Of a stretch of 64,000 bases of DNA, positions 9,719-22,137 are shown piece by piece. Position numbers and translations under genes: made by a program. Location: assembly GCA_946811185.2 (NCBI GenBank), contig OX328108.1:21895239-21959238 (forward strand), read 5' to 3'. The notes beneath the pieces were generated by a model. That model was not told the origin of the DNA. It ran no database searches and saw only the letters and a list, made by a program, of their open reading frames with translations. Origin of the DNA: Hippopus hippopus. Taxonomy: Eukaryota; Mollusca; Bivalvia; Cardiida; Cardiidae. Position 1 is the stretch's first letter. Each line of letters opens with the position of its first letter.

Positions 9719-10048
9719 TTATTCAGAGTCGGAGGAATAATCTGAGTCGGACGCCTGCACGATTTCCACGGATTCGTTGAACAGCTCCCGGCGAAGTTCG
9801 GCAACCTGGTCAGCTTTGCAATAGGCATAATCATAATACATGTTGCGTGCTCCTTCAATGACAGCAAGTTTCAGTCGAAGGTTATAGCGGAACGATCTGT
9901 TGTTTGCACGTTTTGCCATCTTGTAGCGTTTCTGCACCTCGCCTAGACGTTGGTTCAGCAAGACGATCTGGTCGCAGGCTTTTCTAAAACGTCGTTCAGT
10001 ATCACTTAAAGTGAATCGTTTGTCAAGAGCTTTCATTCTTGAAGGCAT
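9719..10048 (-). CDS. Gene 6: 109-aa orphan protein, F21/D73 type
   Basis: Full-length copy with a silent change in Ser105 (GGAGGAATAA on the plus strand). Stem-loop at 9678-9693; TATA at 10108-10115. The spacer microsatellite is interrupted by a G (TTTTGTTTTTTGG), as in the 10,358-bp partner unit of gene 12. Confidence 0.73.
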   Translation of the reverse strand: MPSRMKALDKRFTLSDTERRFRKACDQIVLLNQRLGEVQKRYKMAKRANNRSFRYNLRLKLAVIEGARNMYYDYAYCKADQVAELRRELFNESVEIVQASDSDYSSDSE

Positions 10049-11447
10049 GTTGATGTTGTATCGATTTGGATAGCTAGTTGCTAATAACTTTTACGGTAGG
10101 CTCGGGCTATATATATTCTCGCATGGTCTAAGACTAATACACTCAAAATGCCAATGTCATATTATGACACCTAAACATTGTGCCAAAATGAGTTGACACT
10201 TAGCTAATTACGCACACGACTTTAGAACAACATCCTCGTTTGCTAATCGATTAGCCACGTGGGCATGTAAATGGATTAACAACCTTTTCTTTCACAGTTC
10301 TATCAAACCAATAAAAACTACCGTCAAACAGTTATTTATTGATGATTTTTTTTATCCTAAATTTTGCTGTTCTTTGCTTGCCGGTGAAATATTAAGCTTT
10401 ATATATACATATTAAATTCTACATGCAAATTTTGGGCGATTGCTGTATCATATCATGTTTGCTTATGAAAAAGAAGAAATAGTTTTTCTTCAAGCACGAT
10501 TTATTTCAGACTCGAGGAAAGACCGGAAAAAACTACCCGAGCAATATTCATAGTTGATATGTTCTTCAGTTACACATACTTTCATGTATTACTGAAAACA
10601 GCAGATACCGTAGGTTTCACTAAATAGACAGATTCTGTTAGAATGACATCAACCCTTTCCCAAACAATCCCGACTTTTAACAGCCCTGAGAGAGAAGACT
10701 GTAGAAAACGTTGTGGGAAGATGCGGTAACCAGCATTTTCTCCTTTTTCTACGATGTTTTCTATCTAATCAAATACAAGTTCCACAATTGGGGCCGCGTT
10801 TGATTTTGTCATTTGCAAAGGCTTTGGATACGAAGGAGTTCATAATTTTGTTGTGTGGTTAATGGATAAACGTGTAATTATTTTCCCACTTTCCAGGATA
10901 TGTGAAACTTTCGATACGAGTGTCGAGAAGTCCTATATTTTCCTGTATTTTTTGGTGTAACAGCACTACGAACTCTTTCCGGGTCGTAGTAGTCAAAAGA
11001 AGTCCAAAATAGGCAGCGAGCGCTTCGCCTTCTTATTATTATTATTATTATTTTTTTTTTGGCGGGGTTTGGGGGTTCAGAGATAGTGAAAGGACAGGTC
11101 CGAAATATATTTCTAGTGTTGATTTGATGATATCTTTGAAAAGTGACTGCAACTTTTTTTATTTTTTGAGAACTATTTTGGGCATGTTTCCAGAAAAGTA
11201 GCATTTCTACCATCCGGAAAGGCCTTCGTTAACAGTTTTTTTTACTAATCATAGTATACGATCTTCGTAAGAGAGGCCCCGACTTGCAGTTAATGGGTTA
11301 AATATTGTATAAAGAGGGGGGAGGAGGATTTATATTTGAAATGAGGGAAATGAGGGTTTGGGGTCATTGACAATTCTTGAAAATGGACTTTCTTTTGAAT
11401 TGGTTTGGCTCTTAAAAGGGCCGTTTTGAAGAAAACGACTTGAATAA

Positions 11448-11777
11448 TTATTCAGAGTCGGAAGAATAATCTGAGTCGGACGCCTGCACGATTTCCACGG
11501 ATTCGTTGAACAGCTCCCGGCGAAGTTCGGCAACCTGGTCAGCTTTGCAATAGGCATAATTATAATACATGTTGCGTGCTCCTTCAATGACAGCAAGTTT
11601 CAGTCGAAGGTTATAGCGGAACGATCTGTTGTTTGCACGTTTTGCCATCTTGTAGCGTTTCTGCACCTCGCCTAGACGTTGGTTCAGCAAGACGATCTGG
11701 TCGCAGGCTTTTCTAAGACGTCGTTCAGTATCACTTAAAGTGAATCGTTTGTCAAGAGCTTTCTTTCTTGAAGGCAT
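11448..11777 (-). CDS. Gene 7: 109-aa orphan protein, K5/L21/N73 type
   Basis: Met5 is replaced by Lys, so the first Met is the only possible start near the N-terminus. Leu21 and Asn73 are also present. Stem-loop at 11407-11422; TATA at 11837-11844. The unit looks chimeric: the coding part matches genes 13 and 16, while its 3' spacer matches the GGCGGGG subtype of genes 3, 5, 9 and 11. Confidence 0.73.
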   Translation of the reverse strand: MPSRKKALDKRFTLSDTERRLRKACDQIVLLNQRLGEVQKRYKMAKRANNRSFRYNLRLKLAVIEGARNMYYNYAYCKADQVAELRRELFNESVEIVQASDSDYSSDSE

Positions 11778-13171
11778 GTTGATGTTGTATCGATTTGGAT
11801 AGCTAGTTGCTAATAACTTTTACGGTAGGCTCGGGCTATATATATTCTCGCATGGTCTAAGACTAATACACTCAAAATGCCAATGTCATATTATGACAGC
11901 TAAACATTGTGCCAAAATGAGTTGACACTTAGCTAATTACGCACACGACTTTAGAACAACATCCTCGTTTGCTAATCGATTAGCCACGTGGGCATGTAAA
12001 TGGATTAACAACCTTTTCTTTCACAGTTGTATCAAACCAATAAAAACTACCGTCAAACAGTTATTTATTGATGATTTTTTTTTATCCTAAATTTTGCTGT
12101 TCTTTGCTTGCCGGTGAAATATTAAGCTTTATATATATATATAAAATTCTACATGCAAATTTTGCGCGATTGCTGTATCATATCATGTTTGCTTATAAAA
12201 AAGAAGAAATAGTTTTTCTTCAAGCACGATTTATTTCAGACTCGAGGAAAGACCGGAAAAAACTACCCGAGCAATATTCATAGTTGATATGTTCTTCAGT
12301 TACACATACTTTCATGTATTACTGAAAACAGCAGATACCGTAGGTTTCACTAAATAGACAGATTCTGTTAGAATGACATCAACCCTTTCCCAAACAATCC
12401 CGACTTTTAAGAGCCCTGAGAGAGAAGACTGTAGAAAACGTTGTGGGAAGATGCGGTAACCAGCATTTTCTCCTTTTTCTACGATGTTTTCTATCTAATC
12501 AAATACAAGTTCCACAATTGGGGCCGCGTTTGATTTTGTCATTTGCAAAGGCTTTGGATACGAAGGAGTTCATAATTTTGTTGTGTGGTTAATGGATAAA
12601 CGTGTAATTATTTTCCCACTTTCCAGGATATGTGAAGCTTTCGATACGAGTGTCGAGAAGTCCTATATTTTCCTGTATTTTTTGGTCTAACAGCACTACG
12701 AACTCTTTCCGGGTCGTAGTAGTCAAAAGAAGTCCAAAATAGGCAGCGAGCGCTTCGCCTTCTTCTTATTATTATTTTTTTTTTGCCGGGGTTTGGGGGT
12801 TCAGAGATAGTGAAAGGACAGGTCCGAAATATATTTCTAGTGTTGATTTGATGATATCTTTGAAAAGTGACTGCAACTTTTTTTATTTTTTGAGAACTAT
12901 TTTGGGCATGTTTCCAGAAAAGTAGCATTTCTACCATCCGGAAAGGCCTTCGTTAACAGTTTTTTTTACTAATCATAGTATACGATCTTCGTAAGAGAGG
13001 CCCCGACTTGCAGTTAATGGGTTAAATATTGTATAAAGAGGGGGGAGGAGGATTTATATTTGAAATGAGGGAAATGAGGGTTTGGGGTCATTGACAATTC
13101 TTGAAAATGGACTTTCTTTTGAATTGGTTTGGCTCTTAAAAGGGCCGTTTTGAAGAAAACGACTTGAATAA

Positions 13172-13501
13172 TTATTCAGAGTCGGAAGAATAATCTGAGT
13201 CGGACGCCTGCACGATTTCCACGGATTCGTTGAACAGCTCCCGGCGAAGTTCGGCAACCTGGTCAGCTTTGCAATAGGCATAATTATAATACATGTTGCG
13301 TGCTCCTTCAATGACAGCAAGTTTCAGTCGAAGGTTATAGCGGAACGATCTGTTGTTTGCACGTTTTGCCATCTTGTAGCGTTTCTGCACCTCGCCTAGA
13401 CGTTGGTTCAGCAAGACGATCTGGTCGCAGGCTTTTCTAAAACGTCGTTCAGTATCACTTAAAGTGAATCGTTTGTCAAGAGCTTTCATTCTTGAAGGCA
13501 T
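13172..13501 (-). CDS. Gene 8: 109-aa orphan protein, F21/N73 type
   Basis: Full-length copy. Stem-loop at 13131-13146; TATA at 13561-13568. The spacer on its 3' side has the octamer overlapping TTTTGCGCG, as in the partner unit of gene 2, and one extra T in the poly-T run near 12,080, which explains the 1-bp change in block offset. Confidence 0.73.
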   Translation of the reverse strand: MPSRMKALDKRFTLSDTERRFRKACDQIVLLNQRLGEVQKRYKMAKRANNRSFRYNLRLKLAVIEGARNMYYNYAYCKADQVAELRRELFNESVEIVQASDSDYSSDSE

Positions 13502-14900
13502 GTTGATGTTGTATCGATTTGGATAGCTAGTTGCTAATAACTTTTACGGTAGGCTCGGGCTATATATATTCTCGCATGGTCTAAGACTAATACACTCAAA
13601 ATGCCAATGTCATATTATGACAGCTAAACATTGTGCCAAAATGAGTTGACACTTAGCTAATTACGCACACGACTTTAGAACAACATCCTCGTTTGCTAAT
13701 CGATTAGCCACGTGGGCATGTAAATGGATTAACAACCTTTTCTTTCACAGTTGTATCAAACCAATAAAAACTACCGTCAAACAGTTATTTATTGATGATT
13801 TTTTTTATCCTAAATTTTGCTGTTCTTTGCTTGCCGGTGAAATATTAAGCTTTATATATATATATTAAATTCTACATGCAAATTTTGGGCGATTGCTGTA
13901 TCATATCATGTTTGCTTATGAAAAAGAAGAAATAGTTTTTCTTCAAGCACGATTTATTTCAGACTCGAGGAAAGACCGGAAAAAACTACCCGAGCAATAT
14001 TCATAGTTGATATGTTCTTCAGTTACACATACTTTCATGTATTACTGAAAACAGCAGATACCGTAGGTTTCACTAAATAGACAGATTCTGTTAGAATGAC
14101 ATCAACCCTTTCCCAAACAATCCCGACTTTTAAGAGCCCTGAGAGAGAAGACTGTAGAAAACGTTGTGGGAAGATGCGGTAACCAGCATTTTCTCCTTTT
14201 TCTACGATGTTTTCTATCTAATCAAATACAAGTTCCACAATTGGGGCCGCGTTTGATTTTGTCATTTGCAAAGGCTTTGGATACGAAGGAGTTCATAATT
14301 TTGTTGTGTGGTTAATGGATAAACGTGTAATTATTTTCCCACTTTCCAGGATATGTGAAACTTTCGATACGAGTGTCGAGAAGTCCTATATTTTCCTGTA
14401 TTTTTTGGTGTAACAGCACTACGAACTCTTTCCGGGTCGTAGTAGTCAAAAGAAGTCCAAAATAGGCAGCGAGCGCTTCGCCTTCTTATTATTATTATTA
14501 TTATTTTTTTTTTGGCGGGGTTTGGGGGTTCAGAGATAGTGAAAGGACAGGTCCGAAATATATTTCTAGTGTTGATTTGATGATATCTTTGAAAAGTGAC
14601 TGCAACTTTTTTTATTTTTTGAGAACTATTTTGGGCATGTTTCCAGAAAAGTAGCATTTCTACCATCCGGAAAGGCCTTCGTTAACAGTTTTTTTTACTA
14701 ATCATAGTATACGATCTTCGTAAGAGAGGCCCCGACTTGCAGTTAATGGGTTAAATATTGTATAAAGAGGGGGGAGGAGGATTTATATTTGAAATGAGGG
14801 AAATGAGGGTTTGGGGTCATTGACAATTCTTGAAAATGGACTTTCTTTTGAATTGGTTTGGCTCTTAAAAGGGCCGTTTTGAAGAAAACGACTTGAATAA

Positions 14901-15230
14901 TTATTCAGAGTCGGAAGAATAATCTGAGTCGGACGCCTGCACGATTTCCACGGATTCGTTGAACAGCTCCCGGCGAAGTTCGGCAACCTGGTCAGCTTTG
15001 CAATAGGCATAATTATAATACATGTTGCGTGCTCCTTCAATGACAGCAAGTTTCAGTCGAAGGTTATAGCGGAACGATCTGTTGTTTGCACGTTTTGCCA
15101 TCTTGTAGCGTTTCTGCACCTCGCCTAGACGTTGGTTCAGCAAGACGATCTGGTCGCAGGCTTTTCTAAAACGTCGTTCAGTATCACTTAAAGTGAATCG
15201 TTTGTCAAGAGCTTTCATTCTTGAAGGCAT
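14901..15230 (-). CDS. Gene 9: 109-aa orphan protein, F21/N73 type
   Basis: Full-length copy with the same residues as gene 3, its 10,358-bp partner. Stem-loop at 14860-14875; TATA at 15290-15297. The 3' spacer is of the GGCGGGG subtype. Confidence 0.73.
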   Translation of the reverse strand: MPSRMKALDKRFTLSDTERRFRKACDQIVLLNQRLGEVQKRYKMAKRANNRSFRYNLRLKLAVIEGARNMYYNYAYCKADQVAELRRELFNESVEIVQASDSDYSSDSE

Positions 15231-16623
15231 GTTGATGTTGTATCGATTTGGATAGCTAGTTGCTAATAACTTTTACGGTAGGCTCGGGCTATATATATTC
15301 TCGCATGGTCTAAGACTAATACACTCAAAATGCCAATGTCATATTATGACACCTAAACATTGTGCCAAAATGAGTTGACACTTAGCTAATTACGCACACG
15401 ACTTTAGAACAACATCCTCGTTTGCTAATCGATTAGCCACGTGGGCATGTAAATGGATTAACAACCTTTTCTTTCACAGTTGTATCAAACCAATAAAAAC
15501 TACCGTCAAACAGTTATTTATTGATGATTTTTTTTATCCTAAATTTTGCTGTTCTCTGCTTGCCGGTGAAATATTAAGCTTTATATATATATATAAAATT
15601 CTACATGCAAATTTTGGGCGATTGCTGTATCATATCATGTTTGCTTATGAAAAAGAAGAAATAGTTTTTCTTCAAGCACGATTTATTTCAGACTCGAGGA
15701 AAGACCGGAAAAAACTACCCGAGCAATATTCATAGTTGATATGTTCTTCAGTTACACATACTTTCATGTATTACTGAAAACAGCAGATACCGTAGGTTTC
15801 ACTAAATAGACAGATTCTGTTAGAATGACATCAACCCTTTCCCAAACAATCCCGACTTTTAAGAGCCCTGAGAGAGAAGACTGTAGAAAACGTTGTGGGA
15901 AGATGCGGTAACCAGCATTTTCTCCTTTTTCTACGATGTTTTCTATCTAATCAAATACAAGTTCCACAATTGGGGCCGCGTTTGATTTTGTCATTTGCAA
16001 AGGCTTTGGATACGAAGGAGTTCATAATTTTGTTGTGTGGTTAATGGATAAACGTGTAATTATTTTCCCACTTTCCAGGATATGTGAAGCTTTCGATACG
16101 AGTGTCGAGAAGTCCTATATTTTCCTGTATTTTTTGGTCTAACAGCACTACGAACTCTTTCCGGGTCGTAGTAGTCAAAAGAAGTCCAAAATAGGCAGCG
16201 AGCGCTTCGCCTTCTTCTTCTTATTATTTTTTTTTTGCCGGGGTTTGGGGGTTCAGAGATAGTGAAAGGACAGGTCCGAAATATATTTCTAGTGTTGATT
16301 TGATGATATCTTTGAAAAGTGACTGCAACTTTTTTTATTTTTTGAGAACTATTTTGGGCATGTTTCCAGAAAAGTAGCATTTCTACCATCCGGAAAGGCC
16401 TTCGTTAACAGTTTTTTTTACTAATCATAGTATACGATCTTCGTAAGAGAGGCCCCGACTTGCAGTTAATGGGTTAAATATTGTATAAAGAGGGGGGAGG
16501 AGGATTTATATTTGAAATGAGGGAAATGAGGGTTTGGGGTCATTGACAATTCTTGAAAATGGACTTTCTTTTGAATTGGTTTGGCTCTTAAAAGGGCCGT
16601 TTTGAAGAAAACGACTTGAATAA

Positions 16624-16952
16624 TTATTCAGAGTCGGAAGAATAATCTGAGTCGGACGCCTGCACGATTTCCACGGATTCGTTGAACAGCTCCCGGCGAA
16701 GTTCGGCAACCTGGTCAGCTTTGCAATAGGCATAATTATAATACATGTGCGTGCTCCTTCAATGACAGCAAGTTTCAGTCGAAGGTTATAGCGGAACGAT
16801 CTGTTGTTTGCACGTTTTGCCATCTTGTAGCGTTTCTGCACCTCGCCTAGACGTTGGTTCAGCAAGACGATCTGGTCGCAGGCTTTTCTAAAACGTCGTT
16901 CAGTATCACTTAAAGTGAATCGTTTGTCAAGAGCTTTCATTCTTGAAGGCAT
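16624..16952 (-). pseudogene. Gene 10: frameshifted copy, same lesion as gene 4
   Basis: It carries the identical single-T deletion after Arg68, with the shifted frame open to 16506 past the stem-loop (16583-16598). The promoter has changes not seen in gene 4 (TTGCTATTAAC in the leader, TTCTCTTATGG beside the TATA at 17012-17019). The lesion was therefore copied with the block, and the two copies have diverged since. Confidence 0.75.
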
Positions 16953-18350
16953 GTTGATGTTGTATCGATTTGGATAGCTAGTTGCTATTAACTTTTACGG
17001 TAGGCTCGGGCTATATATATTCTCTTATGGTCTAAGACTAATACACTCAAAATGCCAATGTCATATTATGACACCTAAACATTGTGCCAAAATGAGTTGA
17101 CACTTAGCTAATTACGCACACGACTTTAGAACAACATCCTCGTTTGCTAATCGATTAGCCACGTGGGCATGTAAATGGATTAACAACCTTTTCTTTCACA
17201 GTTGTATCAAACCAATAAAAACTACCGTCAAACAGTTATTTATTGATGATTTTTTTTATCCTAAATTTTGCTGTTCTTTGCTTGCCGGTGAAATATTAAG
17301 CTTTATATATATATATTAAATTCTACATGCAAATTTTGGGCGATTGCTGTATCATATCATGTTTGCTTATGAAAAAGAAGAAATAGTTTTTCTTCAAGCA
17401 CGATTTATTTCAGACTCGAGGAAAGACCGGAAAAAACTACCCGAGCAATATTCATAGTTGATATGTTCTTCAGTTACACATACTTTCATGTATTACTGAA
17501 AACAGCAGATACCGTAGGTTTCACTAAATAGACAGATTCTGTTAGAATGACATCAACCCTTTCCCAAACAATCCCGACTTTTAACAGCCCTGAGAGAGAA
17601 GACTGTAGAAAACGTTGTGGGAAGATGCGGTAACCAGCATTTTCTCCTTTTTCTACGATGTTTTCTATCTAATCAAATACAAGTTCCACAATTGGGGCCG
17701 CGTTTGATTTTGTCATTTGCAAAGGCTTTGGATACGAAGGAGTTCATAATTTTGTTGTGTGGTTAATGGATAAACGTGTAATTATTTTCCCACTTTCCAG
17801 GATATGTGAAACTTTCGATACGAGTGTCGAGAAGTCCTATATTTTCCTGTATTTTTTGGTGTAACAGCACTACGAACTCTTTCCGGGTCGTAGTAGTCAA
17901 AAGAAGTCCAAAATAGGCAGCGAGCGCTTCGCCTTCTTATTATTATTATTATTATTTTTTTTTTGGCGGGGTTTGGGGGTTCAGAGATAGTGAAAGGACA
18001 GGTCCGAAATATATTTCTAGTGTTGATTTGATGATATCTTTGAAAAGTGACTGCAACTTTTTTTATTTTTTGAGAACTATTTTGGGCATGTTTCCAGAAA
18101 AGTAGCATTTCTACCATCCGGAAAGGCCTTCGTTAACATTTTTTTTACTAATCATAGTATACGATCTTCGTAAGAGAGGCCCCGACTTGCAGTTAATGGG
18201 TTAAATATTGTATAAAGAGGGGGGAGGAGGATTTATATTTGAAATGAGGGAAATGAGGGTTTGGGGTCATTGACAATTCTTGAAAGTGGACTTTCTTTTG
18301 AATTGGTTTGGCTCTTAAAAGGGCCGTTTTGAAGAAAACGACTTGAATAA

Positions 18351-18680
18351 TTATTCAGAGTCGGAAGAATAATCTGAGTCGGACGCCTGCACGATTTCCA
18401 CGGATTCGTTGAACAGCTCCCGGCGAAGTTCGGCAACCTGGTCAGCTTTGCAATAGGCATAATCATAATACATGTTGCGTGCTCCTTCAATGACAGCAAG
18501 TTTCAGTCGAAGGTTATAGCGGAACGATCTGTTGTTTGCACGTTTTGCCATCTTGTAGCGTTTCTGCACCTCGCCTAGACGTTGGTTCAGCAAGACGATC
18601 TGGTCGCAGGCTTTTCTAAAACGTCGTTCAGTATCACTTAAAGTGAATCGTTTGTCAAGAGCTTTCATTCTTGAAGGCAT
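18351..18680 (-). CDS. Gene 11: 109-aa orphan protein, F21/D73 type
   Basis: Full-length copy, partner of gene 5. Stem-loop at 18310-18325; TATA at 18740-18747. Both units lack the same bases in the spacer T-run (TTAACATTTTTTTT near 18,135 and 7,777), which supports block copying. Confidence 0.73.
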   Translation of the reverse strand: MPSRMKALDKRFTLSDTERRFRKACDQIVLLNQRLGEVQKRYKMAKRANNRSFRYNLRLKLAVIEGARNMYYDYAYCKADQVAELRRELFNESVEIVQASDSDYSSDSE

Positions 18681-20076
18681 GTTGATGTTGTATCGATTTG
18701 GATAGCTAGTTGCTAATAACTTTTACGGTAGGCTCGGGCTATATATATTCTCGCATGGTCTAAGACTAATACACTCAAAATGCCAATGTCATATTATGAC
18801 AGCTAAACATTGTGCCAAAATGAGTTGACACTTAGCTAATTACGCACACGACTTTAGAACAACATCCTCGTTTGCTAATCGATTAGCCACGTGGGCATGT
18901 AAATGGATTAACAACCTTTTCTTTCACAGTTGTATCAAACCAATAAAAACTACCGTCAAACAGTTATTTATTGATGATTTTTTTTATCCTAAATTTTGCT
19001 GTTCTCTGCTTGCCGGTGAAATATTAAGCTTTATATATATATATAAAATTCTACATGCAAATTTTGCGCGATTGCTGTATCATATCATGTTTGCTTATGA
19101 AAAAGAAGAAATAGTTTTTCTTCAAGCACGATTTATTTCAGACTCGAGGAAAGACCGGAAAAAACTACCCGAGCAATATTCATAGTTGATATGTTCTTCA
19201 GTTACACATACTTTCATGTATTACTGAAAACAGCAGATACCGTAGGTTTCACTAAATAGACAGATTCTGTTAGAATGACATCAACCCTTTCCCAAACAAT
19301 CCCGACTTTTAACAGCCCTGAGAGAGAAGACTGTAGAAAACGTTGTGGGAAGATGCGGTAACCAGCATTTTCTCCTTTTTCTACGATGTTTTCTATCTAA
19401 TCAAATACAAGTTCCACAATTGGGGCCGCGTTTGATTTTGTCATTTGCAAAGGCTTTGGATACGAAGGAGTTCATAATTTTGTTGTGTGGTTAATGGATA
19501 AACGTGTAATTATTTTCCCACTTTCCAGGATATGTGAAGCTTTCGATACGAGTGTCGAGAAGTCCTATATTTTCCTGTATTTTTTGGTCTAACAGCACTA
19601 CGAACTCTTTCCGGGTCGTAGTAGTCAAAAGAAGTCCAAAATAGGCAGCGAGCGCTTCGCCTTCTTATTATTATTATTTTTTGTTTTTTGCCGGGGTTTG
19701 GGGGTTCAGAGATAGTGAAAGGACAGGTCCGAAATATATTTCTAGTGTTGATTTGATGATATCTTTGAAAAGTGACTGCAACTTTTTTTATTTTTTGAGA
19801 ACTATTTTGGGCATGTTTCCAGAAAAGTAGCATTTCTACCATCCGGAAAGGCCTTCGTTAACAGTTTTTTTTACTAATCATAGTATACGATCTTCGTAAG
19901 AGAGGCCCCGACTTGCAGTTAATGGGTTAAATATTGTATAAAGAGGGGGGAGGAGGATTTATATTTGAAATGAGGGAAATGAGGGTTTGGGGTCATTGAC
20001 AATTCTTGAAAGTGGACTTTCTTTTGAATTGGTTTGGCTCTTAAAAGGGCCGTTTTGAAGAAAACGACTTGAATAA

Positions 20077-20406
20077 TTATTCAGAGTCGGAAGAATAATC
20101 TGAGTCGGACGCCTGCACGATTTCCACGGATTCGTTGAACAGCTCCCGGCGAAGTTCGGCAACCTGGTCAGCTTTGCAATAGGCATAATCATAATACATG
20201 TTGCGTGCTCCTTCAATGACAGCAAGTTTCAGTCGAAGGTTATAGCGGAACGATCTGTTGTTTGCACGTTTTGCCATCTTGTAGCGTTTCTGCACCTCGC
20301 CTAGACGTTGGTTCAGCAAGACGATCTGGTCGCAGGCTTTTCTAAAACGTCGTTCAGTATCACTTAAAGTGAATCGTTTGTCAAGAGCTTTCATTCTTGA
20401 AGGCAT
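20077..20406 (-). CDS. Gene 12: 109-aa orphan protein, F21/D73 type
   Basis: Full-length copy, partner of gene 6. Stem-loop at 20036-20051; TATA at 20466-20473. Upstream it has CACAGTTCTATC instead of CACAGTTGTATC (near 20,657), a marker shared only with units near 10,296 and 25,847. Confidence 0.73.
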   Translation of the reverse strand: MPSRMKALDKRFTLSDTERRFRKACDQIVLLNQRLGEVQKRYKMAKRANNRSFRYNLRLKLAVIEGARNMYYDYAYCKADQVAELRRELFNESVEIVQASDSDYSSDSE

Positions 20407-21807
20407 GTTGATGTTGTATCGATTTGGATAGCTAGTTGCTAATAACTTTTACGGTAGGCTCGGGCTATATATATTCTCGCATGGTCTAAGACTAATACAC
20501 TCAAAATGCCAATGTCATATTATGACAGCTAAACATTGTGCCAAAATGAGTTGACACTTAGCTAATTACGCACACGACTTTAGAACAACATCCTCGTTTG
20601 CTAATCGATTAGCCACGTGGGCATGTAAATGGATTAACAACCTTTTCTTTCACAGTTCTATCAAACCAATAAAAACTACCGTCAAACAGTTATTTATTGA
20701 TGATTTTTTTTATCCTAAATTTTGCTGTTCTTTGCTTGCCGGTGAAATATTAAGCTTTATATATACATATTAAATTCTACATGCAAATTTTGGGCGATTG
20801 CTGTATCATATCATGTTTGCTTATGAAAAAGAAGAAATAGTTTTTCTTCAAGCACGATTTATTTCAGACTCGAGGAAAGACCGGAAAAAACTACCCGAGC
20901 AATATTCATAGTTGATATGTTCTTCAGTTACACATACTTTCATGTATTACTGAAAACAGCAGATACCGTAGGTTTCACTAAATAGACAGATTCTGTTAGA
21001 ATGACATCAACCCTTTCCCAAACAATCCCGACTTTTAACAGCCCTGAGAGAGAAGACTGTAGAAAACGTTGTGGGAAGATGCGGTAACCAGCATTTTCTC
21101 CTTTTTCTACGATGTTTTCTATCTAATCAAATACAAGTTCCACAATTGGGGCCGCGTTTGATTTTGTCATTTGCAAAGGCTTTGGATACGAAGGAGTTCA
21201 TAATTTTGTTGTGTGGTTAATGGATAAACGTGTAATTATTTTCCCACTTTCCAGGATATGTGAAGCTTTCGATACGAGTGTCGAGAAGTCCTATATTCTC
21301 CTGTATTTTTTGGTCTAACAGCACTACGAACTCTTTCCGGGTCGTAGTAGTCAAAAGAAGTCCAAAATAGGCAGCGAGCGCTTCGCCTTCTTATTATTAT
21401 TATTTTTTTTTTTTTTTTTTGCCGGGGTTTGGGGGTTCAGAGATAGTGAAAGGACAGGTCCGAAATATATTTCTAGTGTTGATTTGATGATATCTTTGAA
21501 AAGTGACTGCAACTTTTTTTATTTTTTGAGAACTATTTTGGGCATGTTTCCAGAAAAGTAGCATTTCTACCATCCGGAAAGGCCTTCGTTAACAGTTTTT
21601 TTTACTAATCATAGTATACGATCTTCGTAAGAGAGGCCCCGACTTGCAGTTAATGGGTTAAATATTGTATAAAGAGGGGGGAGGATGATTTATATTTGAA
21701 ATGAGGGAAATGAGGGTTTGGGGTCATTGACAATTCTTGAAAATGGACTTTCTTTTGAATTGGTTTGGCTCTTAAAAGGGCCGTTTTGAAGAAAACGACT
21801 TGAATAA

Positions 21808-22137
21808 TTATTCAGAGTCGGAAGAATAATCTGAGTCGGACGCCTGCACGATTTCCACGGATTCGTTGAACAGCTCCCGGCGAAGTTCGGCAACCTGGTC
21901 AGCTTTGCAATAGGCATAATTATAATACATGTTGCGTGCTCCTTCAATGACAGCAAGTTTCAGTCGAAGGTTATAGCGGAACGATCTGTTGTTTGCACGT
22001 TTTGCCATCTTGTAGCGTTTCTGCACCTCGCCTAGACGTTGGTTCAGCAAGACGATCTGGTCGCAGGCTTTTCTAAGACGTCGTTCAGTATCACTTAAAG
22101 TGAATCGTTTGTCAAGAGCTTTCTTTCTTGAAGGCAT
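21808..22137 (-). CDS. Gene 13: 109-aa orphan protein, K5/L21/N73 type
   Basis: Full-length copy with Lys5, Leu21 and Asn73. Stem-loop at 21767-21782; TATA at 22197-22204. It starts a three-unit block (genes 13-15) that repeats as genes 16-18 about 5.19 kb to the right. The spacer upstream of it carries an enlarged TA tract (TATATATATACATGTATATT near 22,490). Confidence 0.73.
   Translation of the reverse strand: MPSRKKALDKRFTLSDTERRLRKACDQIVLLNQRLGEVQKRYKMAKRANNRSFRYNLRLKLAVIEGARNMYYNYAYCKADQVAELRRELFNESVEIVQASDSDYSSDSE

Noticed and set aside
12068..12283. 71-codon plus-strand frame in one spacer
   Set aside because: It is open only because of one extra T in a poly-T run; other units break it.
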